Origin: Lelliottia sp. WAP21
GTDB taxonomy: Bacteria; Pseudomonadota; Gammaproteobacteria; Enterobacterales; Enterobacteriaceae
Reading direction: 5' to 3'
DNA: 64,000 nt
Assembly: GCF_020532665.2 (NCBI RefSeq)
Contig: NZ_JAIWPG020000002.1
Span: forward strand, 434,001 to 498,000
Position 1 is the first letter of the stretch. Every line of letters starts with the position of its first letter. Both the position numbers and the translations under genes were made by a program. The notes beneath the pieces were generated by a model that was not told the DNA's origin, did not search any database, and was given only the letters and a program-made list of their open reading frames with translations. Positions 58,843-64,000 of the stretch are shown here, piece by piece.

Positions 58843-59112
58843 TTACTGAGCGGCAAAAAGGCCCAGATTTTCTTTGGCGTAGGCTTCAAAATCAGTGCAG
58901 CCGCCAATGTGTTTCTGATCGAGGAAAATCTGCGGAACGGTTTCAACCGGTTTACCCACGGTTTTTTCCAGGTCAGCTTTGCTGATCCCTTCCGCGTGGA
59001 TATCCACATAACGGAAGTTAAAGTCATCACGCTCAGCGGTCAGTTTTTCTGCCAGTTCTTTAGCGCGTACGCAATATGGGCATCCAGGGCGTCCAAAAAT
59101 TACTGCAAACAT
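58843..59112 (-). CDS. grxA: Glutaredoxin 1
   Basis: Glutathione-dependent thiol-disulfide reductase of 89 residues (E. coli 85) that serves ribonucleotide reductase and resets OxyR. The active site is GCPYC near residue 11. The glutathione-binding cis-proline is in VETVPQIFLDQ and the GG turn in HIGGCTDF. The C-terminus is four residues longer than usual (LFAAQ). A GAGAGAG ribosome-binding site precedes the ATG. In E. coli ybjC lies next to grxA, but here only about 190 bp separates it from nfsA. Confidence 0.97.
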   Translation of the reverse strand: MFAVIFGRPGCPYCVRAKELAEKLTAERDDFNFRYVDIHAEGISKADLEKTVGKPVETVPQIFLDQKHIGGCTDFEAYAKENLGLFAAQ

Positions 59113-59299
59113 ATCTCTCTCCTCAAAACGTCAGCCAGACGGCGAATGACACCTATAGTGCACGATAACGCCTGCTCATGAAAAGCAGGTTTTACCTGTC
59201 GCTTTAATACCTGTTGGCTATGTTTCGCCAATTACATCCGCGATTTCTTTGCCTATACTGGCTGCCATTACGCAAAAAGCCAGAGATAAGAGAGACAAA

Positions 59300-60022
59300 A
59301 TGACGCCAACCATTGACCTGTTACGTTCCCACCGCTCGATTCGCCATTTCACTGACGAGCCCATAACAGACGCGCAGCGTGAGGCGATTATCGATGGTGC
59401 AAGAAGCACCTCCAGCTCCAGTTTTTTACAGTGCAGCTCCATTATTCGTATTACCGATAAGGCGATGCGCGAAAAGCTGGTGACCCTGACAGGCGGACAA
59501 AAGCATGTCGCTCAGGCCCCGGAGTTTTGGGTGTTCTGCGCCGACTTTAATCGCCACCTGCAAATTTGCCCTGACGCGCAGCTTGGCCTGGCGGAACAGC
59601 TGCTGCTGGGCGTGGTTGATACCGCCCTGATGGCGCAAAACGCCTTTACTGCCGCGGAGTCACTGGGGCTGGGCGGCGTGTATATCGGCGGTCTGCGCAA
59701 TAATATTGAGGCCGTCACCGAGCTGCTTGAGTTGCCGAAACACGTTCTTCCTCTGTTTGGTCTGTGCCTCGGCTGGCCGGCAGATAACCCGGACGTCAAG
59801 CCGCGTCTGCCAGCGGCGATGCTGGTGCATGAAAACCATTATCAGCCTGTCGATCCAGACGTGCTGGCACACTATGACGAAGAGCTGGCGCACTATTACA
59901 TGACGCGCGACAGCAATAATCGTCGTGACACCTGGAGCGATCACATCCGACGCACCATCGTGAAAGAAAATCGCCCGTTTATTCTCGACTATTTGCATAA
60001 ACAGGGCTGGGCGACGCGATAG
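59300..60022 (+). CDS. nfsA: Oxygen-insensitive NADPH nitroreductase NfsA
   Basis: FMN-containing nitroreductase of 240 residues, the E. coli length. It reduces nitro compounds such as nitrofurantoin and quinones. The ATG at 59300 gives [17 protein letters not shown], with the conserved HRSIR FMN/NADPH contacts. Others are [34 protein letters not shown] and the terminal [27 protein letters not shown]. coli nfsA is under SoxS control; its operon partner ybjC is missing here. rimK follows. Confidence 0.98.
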   Translation: MTPTIDLLRSHRSIRHFTDEPITDAQREAIIDGARSTSSSSFLQCSSIIRITDKAMREKLVTLTGGQKHVAQAPEFWVFCADFNRHLQICPDAQLGLAEQLLLGVVDTALMAQNAFTAAESLGLGGVYIGGLRNNIEAVTELLELPKHVLPLFGLCLGWPADNPDVKPRLPAAMLVHENHYQPVDPDVLAHYDEELAHYYMTRDSNNRRDTWSDHIRRTIVKENRPFILDYLHKQGWATR

Positions 60023-60089
60023 CCCATTTTTCCCGCGCCTGCCTGCGTGTATGATACGCAGGCTTTTATCAAGACTTGAGAGGTGCAGG

Positions 60090-60992
60090 GTGAAAATTGC
60101 CATATTGTCCCGGGATGGAACGCTCTATTCTTGTAAGCGCCTGCTCGAGGCTGCACATAAGCGCGGCCATCAGGTCGAGGTGCTCGATCCGCTGTCGTGC
60201 TATATGAACATCAGCCCGGCGGCGTCGTCCATTCACTATAAAGGACGCCATCTGCCGCACTTCGATGCCGTCATCCCCCGCATTGGTTCGCAAATTACCT
60301 TTTATGGTTCGGCGGCATTGCGACAGTTCGAAATGCTGGGAAGCTACCCGCTCAATGAATCTGTCGCCATTACCCGCGCCCGCGACAAGCTGCGCTCCCT
60401 GCAACTGCTCGCCCGGCAGGGGATAGATCTGCCGATCACCGGGATTGCCCATTCGCCTGATGACACCAGCGATCTGATCGACATGGTCGGCGGTGCACCG
60501 CTGGTGGTTAAACTGGTAGAAGGGACCCAGGGCATTGGCGTCGTGCTGGCGGAAACCCGTCAGGCGGCAGAAAGCGTCATCGATGCCTTTCGCGGACTTA
60601 ACGCGCACATCCTGGTGCAGGAATACATTGAAGAAGCCAAAGGCTGCGATATTCGCTGTCTGGTGGTCGGTGACGAAGTGGTCGCGGCCATTGAACGCCA
60701 GGCAAAAAAGGGCGATTTTCGCTCGAACCTGCATCGTGGCGGCATCGCCAGAATCGCGATGATCACTGAACGTGAACGCGAGATTGCGATCAAAGCGGCA
60801 CAAACGCTGGGGCTGGATATCGCGGGCGTGGATATTTTGCGTGCGCATCGCGGGCCGCTGGTGATGGAAGTTAATGCCTCTCCGGGTCTTGAAGGCATCG
60901 AAAAGACGACGGGCATCGATATTGCGGGCAAAATGATCGCCTGGATCGAGCGCCAGGCTACCCCAGGATTCTGCCTGAAAACGGGCGGCTAA
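60090..60992 (+). CDS. rimK: Ribosomal protein S6 glutamate ligase RimK
   Basis: ATP-grasp ligase of 300 residues that adds glutamates to the C-terminus of ribosomal protein S6. The GTG at 60090, after AGGTGCAGG, gives the known start [13 protein letters not shown]-grasp blocks are [34 protein letters not shown] and the metal-binding [14 protein letters not shown]. It lies 67 bp after nfsA and 62 bp before ybjN. Confidence 0.97.
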   Translation: MKIAILSRDGTLYSCKRLLEAAHKRGHQVEVLDPLSCYMNISPAASSIHYKGRHLPHFDAVIPRIGSQITFYGSAALRQFEMLGSYPLNESVAITRARDKLRSLQLLARQGIDLPITGIAHSPDDTSDLIDMVGGAPLVVKLVEGTQGIGVVLAETRQAAESVIDAFRGLNAHILVQEYIEEAKGCDIRCLVVGDEVVAAIERQAKKGDFRSNLHRGGIARIAMITEREREIAIKAAQTLGLDIAGVDILRAHRGPLVMEVNASPGLEGIEKTTGIDIAGKMIAWIERQATPGFCLKTGG

Positions 60993-61054
60993 CGAGATTG
61001 CCACGCGCTTTTTGCGTAAACTAAGTAATGATGATTTTAAGAGGCTGCACAGCA

Positions 61055-61537
61055 ATGGATATGGATTTACAGATCGTCCCCACTCTGGACACGATGCGAA
61101 AGTGGCTTGATGAAGCAGGCATCACCTTTTTTGAGTGCGATTCCTGTCAGGCGCTGCATCTGCCGCATATGCAAAATTTCGATGGCGTATTTGATGCCAA
61201 AATCGATCTGATTAACGACGTGATCCTGTTCTCTGCGTTAGCCGAAGTTAAGCCCTCTGCACTACTGGCGCTGGCCTCCGACCTCTCGGCCATCAATGCC
61301 AGTTCTTTGACGGTGAAAGCGTTTCTCGACATACAGGATGATAATCTGCCAAAACTGGTGGTTTGCCAGTCTTTATGCGCCGGGGCTGGGCTGTCGTTTA
61401 AGCAGTTTGCCTGGTTTATGCGCCAGAGCGAAGAGCAGACGTCAATGGTGATGCTGGAAGCCAGCGCGCACCATCTTCTGTATACCGCAGAGGGCGAAGA
61501 AGAGAATAATGATTCACCTGAGCAATTTCTGCACTGA
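61055..61537 (+). CDS. ybjN: YbjN stress/motility-related protein
   Basis: A 160-residue protein (E. coli 158) of the YbjN family, which has a type-III-secretion-chaperone-like fold. Conserved core: FFECDSCQALHLPHMQNFDGVFDAKIDLI, SAINASSLTVKAFLDIQDDNLPKLVVCQSL. In E. coli it affects motility and stress gene expression. The ATG at 61055 is chosen by the family length; the earlier ATG at 61028 is possible. Confidence 0.93.
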   Translation: MDMDLQIVPTLDTMRKWLDEAGITFFECDSCQALHLPHMQNFDGVFDAKIDLINDVILFSALAEVKPSALLALASDLSAINASSLTVKAFLDIQDDNLPKLVVCQSLCAGAGLSFKQFAWFMRQSEEQTSMVMLEASAHHLLYTAEGEEENNDSPEQFLH

Positions 61538-61808
61538 TCCCACCTCGCGACAACGCAGTCGCTGCCATGGCGACTGCATAATTCCCTCGTTTATGCTGCA
61601 TTAAGCCTCTTTTCTAAGTGTTTTACACCACTCCTCATGCCAATCCGCCTTATCCCGTCGCCGCTTATGGCCTAAAAAATTGATAAAAGGCGTTTTTTAA
61701 GCAGAGCTATAGCCGCAGACAGAGGCTACAGTTATTCTTGCGAAGCTTAAAAAAGCGAGCGGAAACCGCCAACGGTTTTTTCTTCTGCGTCAGGCAGAGC
61801 GACAAAAT
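61538..61808. other. ybjN-potF intergenic region
   Basis: About 270 bp upstream of the potF promoter. It contains short complementary stretches (for example AAAAAGCGAGCGGAAACCGCCAACGGTTTTTTCTTC around 61748-61783, hairpin CGG...CCG with a T run) that may end ybjN transcription. No gene is seen. Confidence 0.4.
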
Positions 61809-61824
61809 ATGCACGATTCTTGCA
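61809..61824 (+). promoter_or_regulatory. Sigma-54-like promoter of potF
   Basis: ATGCACGATTCTTGCA matches TGGCACG-N4-TTGCA except for the first two bases. The -12 GC is 61 bp before the potF ATG, which would give a leader of about 50 nt. Nitrogen control of potFGHI has been described in E. coli; no clear NtrC dyad was found upstream here. Confidence 0.6.
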
Positions 61825-61883
61825 TATCTTCCAACGCAAACATTTAGTTCGTTTGGGAACGAGCTTTCAGAAGGAATAAAGAT

Positions 61884-62996
61884 ATGATCGCCTTGAATAA
61901 AAAATGGTTATCGGGTCTGGTTGCGGGTGCTCTGATGGCTGTCTCTGCCGGCACGCTCGCTGCGGAACAAAAAACGCTGCATGTTTATAACTGGTCTGAC
62001 TATATTGCACCGGATACGGTGGCTAATTTCGAAAAAGAGACGGGGATTAAAGTCGTCTATGACGTTTTCGATTCCAACGAAGTTCTGGAAGGAAAACTGA
62101 TGGCAGGCAGCACGGGGTTTGACCTGGTGGTGCCGTCCGCAAGTTTCCTTGAACGCCAGTTGACGGCAGGGGTGTTCCAGCCGCTGGATAAAAGCAAATT
62201 ACCGAACTGGAAAGATCTTGATCCGGAAGTCTTAAAGCTCGTTGCCAAACACGATCCGGATAACAAATACGCCATGCCTTACCTGTGGGCGACCACCGGC
62301 ATCGGATATAACGTTGATAAAGTCAAAGCCGTGCTGGGTAAAGATGTCAAACTCGACAGCTGGGATGTGGTGCTGAAGCCGGAAAACCTTGAAAAGCTCA
62401 AAAGCTGCGGCGTGTCGTTCCTCGACGCACCGGAGGAGATTTTCGCCACCGTGCTTAACTATCTGGGTAAGGACCCTAACAGCAGCCAGGCCAGCGACTA
62501 CACAGGCCCGGCGACCGATCTGCTGCTGAAGCTGCGCCCTAACATTCGCTACTTCCACTCTTCTCAGTACATTAACGACCTGGCAAACGGCGATATCTGC
62601 GTCGCGATCGGCTGGGCGGGCGATGTCTGGCAGGCGGCGAACCGCGCGAAAGAGGCGAAAAACGGTGTGAATGTGTCCTACTTCATTCCGAAAGAGGGGG
62701 CGCTGGCCTTCTTCGACGTCTTTGCGATGCCAGCTGATGCGAAAAACAAAGACGAAGCCTATCAGTTCCTCAACTACCTGATGCGTCCGGATGTGATCGC
62801 CCATATCAGCGACCACGTTTACTACGCGAACGGCAACAAGGCTTCTGTTCCGCTGGTCAGCGAAGAGATTCGCAATAACCCGGCTATCTATCCGCCGGTG
62901 GATGTGTTTGCCAAGTTGTTCACCCTGAAAGTTCAGGATCCAAAAATTGACCGCGTGCGTACCCGCGCGTGGACCAAGGTGAAAAGCGGTAAATAA
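61884..62996 (+). CDS. potF: Putrescine-binding periplasmic protein PotF
   Basis: Substrate-binding protein of the putrescine importer PotFGHI, 370 residues as in E. coli. The signal peptide ends at LAA|EQKTL. Binding-site residues lie in HVYNWSDYIAP (Trp, Ser), the VFDSNEVLEGKLM segment and the IGWAGDVWQ block. GAAGGAA ribosome-binding site. First gene of the operon. Confidence 0.98.
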   Translation: MIALNKKWLSGLVAGALMAVSAGTLAAEQKTLHVYNWSDYIAPDTVANFEKETGIKVVYDVFDSNEVLEGKLMAGSTGFDLVVPSASFLERQLTAGVFQPLDKSKLPNWKDLDPEVLKLVAKHDPDNKYAMPYLWATTGIGYNVDKVKAVLGKDVKLDSWDVVLKPENLEKLKSCGVSFLDAPEEIFATVLNYLGKDPNSSQASDYTGPATDLLLKLRPNIRYFHSSQYINDLANGDICVAIGWAGDVWQAANRAKEAKNGVNVSYFIPKEGALAFFDVFAMPADAKNKDEAYQFLNYLMRPDVIAHISDHVYYANGNKASVPLVSEEIRNNPAIYPPVDVFAKLFTLKVQDPKIDRVRTRAWTKVKSGK

Positions 62997-63010
62997 CGGC
63001 GTTTGAGACT

Positions 63011-63090
63011 GTGGCCCGGGGCGGTGTTGCTTGCCGGGCCGACCAAACCCGTAAGCCGGGTGCGTGAAAACGGCCCGGCAATGCGCACCC
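63011..63090. repeat. REP-like palindromes between potF and potG
   Basis: GGCCCGG ... CCGGGCC (63013-63040) followed by GTAAGCCGGGTGCG ... GGCCCGGCAATGCGCACCC (63051-63090), an inverted REP pair. It fits the common placing after the binding-protein gene of an ABC operon, where it protects the potF message. Confidence 0.75.
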
Positions 63091-63136
63091 AAATGGTGCG
63101 TCTGCACCCGTTTTGATTTCTGCCGGAGAACACCCC

Positions 63137-64000
63137 GTGAATGATGCGATCCCCCGCCCGCAGGCGAAAGTCCGTAAAGCGTTAACGCCGCTGCTCGAAA
63201 TCCGCAACCTGACCAAATCCTTCGACGGGCAACACGCCGTGGATGATGTCAGCCTGACGATTTATAAAGGGGAGATTTTTGCGCTCCTTGGGGCATCCGG
63301 CTGTGGCAAATCCACGCTGCTCCGTATGTTGGCAGGTTTTGAGCAACCCACTGCCGGGCAAATCGTGCTGGACGGTGTCGACCTCTCCAGCGTGCCGCCG
63401 TACCAGCGCCCAATTAATATGATGTTCCAGTCTTATGCGCTCTTTCCGCATATGACGGTGGAGCAGAATATCGCCTTTGGCCTGAAGCAGGACAAGCTAC
63501 CAAAGGCGGAAATCACCGCCCGCGTGGCCGAGATGCTGAGCCTGGTGCATATGCAGGAGTTTGCGAAGCGTAAACCGCACCAGCTCTCTGGCGGTCAACG
63601 CCAGCGCGTGGCGCTGGCCCGCAGTCTGGCAAAGCGGCCAAAACTGCTGCTGCTGGATGAACCGATGGGGGCGCTGGATAAAAAACTGCGCGACCGTATG
63701 CAGCTGGAAGTGGTCGATATTCTGGAGCGTGTGGGGGCGACCTGCGTGATGGTGACGCACGACCAGGAAGAAGCCATGACGATGGCCGGACGTATTGCGA
63801 TCATGAATCGCGGAAAGTTCGTGCAGATCGGCGAGCCTGAAGAGATCTACGAACACCCGACGACCCGCTACAGCGCTGAGTTTATCGGCTCGGTTAACGT
63901 GTTCGAAGGACTGTTAAAAGACCGCCAGGAAGACGGGCTGGTCATCGAATCGCCGGGCCTGGTGCATCCGCTGAAGGTCGATCCCGATGCCTCGGTGGTG
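63137..64000 (+). CDS. potG: Putrescine ABC transporter ATP-binding protein PotG (3' end outside window)
   Basis: ATPase of the putrescine importer; 288 codons are visible of about 377. The GTG at 63137 after CCGGAGAA gives M-N-D-A-I-P-R-P-Q-A-K as in E. coli. Walker A is GASGCGKST, the Q-loop MMFQSYALFPHM, signature LSGGQRQRVALARSLA and Walker B LLLDEPMGALD. The start of the C-terminal regulatory (TOBE) domain, FIGSVNVFEG, is reached before the window ends. Confidence 0.97.
   Translation, partial: MNDAIPRPQAKVRKALTPLLEIRNLTKSFDGQHAVDDVSLTIYKGEIFALLGASGCGKSTLLRMLAGFEQPTAGQIVLDGVDLSSVPPYQRPINMMFQSYALFPHMTVEQNIAFGLKQDKLPKAEITARVAEMLSLVHMQEFAKRKPHQLSGGQRQRVALARSLAKRPKLLLLDEPMGALDKKLRDRMQLEVVDILERVGATCVMVTHDQEEAMTMAGRIAIMNRGKFVQIGEPEEIYEHPTTRYSAEFIGSVNVFEGLLKDRQEDGLVIESPGLVHPLKVDPDASVV

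Noticed and set aside
60069-61055. A 328-codon frame opposite rimK
   Set aside because: Antisense to an intact rimK with clear ATP-grasp motifs; a shadow.

Overview
This window is a piece of an enterobacterial chromosome, most likely Enterobacter or a close relative. Gene order follows the E. coli K-12 segment glnQPH-dps-rhtA-ompX-opgE-mntSR-ybiR ... ldtB-ybiT ... ybiUVWY-fsaA-moeBA-iaaA-gsiABCD ... rimO-bssR-yliI-gstB-dacC-deoR-ybjG-mdfA-ybjIJ-rcdA-rybB-ybjLM-grxA-nfsA-rimK-ybjN-potFG. Many proteins match their E. coli counterparts almost residue for residue. All identifications come from remembered family sequences, not from a database search.

Layout. 1-3100: glutamine ABC transporter (glnQ runs off the left edge) with a sigma-54/NtrC control region, then dps. 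3300-9000: rhtA, ompX, opgE, manganese control genes mntS and mntR, and ybiR. 9096-18072 is an accessory block absent from this place in E. coli. It holds a complete tripartite efflux operon (HlyD adaptor, 14-TM MFS pump, outer-membrane lipoprotein), an aldo/keto reductase, and a beta-glucoside unit (GH1 phospho-glucosidase, PTS EIIC, GntR repressor) with a twin operator. 18122-20860: ldtB and ybiT. 20932-26261: a 58-bp tandem repeat array followed by a second accessory block (GH31 glycosidase, ACS-type MFS transporter, LacI regulator). 26258-33023: ybiU, ybiV, ybiYW and fsaA, whose promoters share a 13-15 bp inverted repeat and so look like one regulon. This fits a glycyl-radical sugar-phosphate pathway feeding FsaA. 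33145-41583: moeBA, iaaA, gsiABCD. 41635-53826: rimO to rcdA, including a 91-bp array that multiplies the dacC terminator, and a PAP2 phosphatase next to ybjG.

53819-56335 is a 2.5-kb island bounded by 17-bp direct repeats. The right repeat is the 3' end of the small RNA gene rybB. The island contains decayed P2-like phage genes (baseplate protein V, Ogr-type activator), a small membrane protein of unknown function, and an apparently intact FRG-domain protein that is a candidate anti-phage gene. It reads as the scar of a P2-like prophage that used rybB as its attachment site.

56480-64000: ybjL, ybjM, grxA, nfsA, rimK, ybjN, potF and the start of potG, with a sigma-54-like promoter before potF. 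Compared with K-12, yliE/yliF, ybjH and ybjC are missing. A family of hyper-recurrent palindromes (core CCCTCTCCC...GGGAGAGGG) appears in three separate tandem arrays and at two or more single sites, always between genes.
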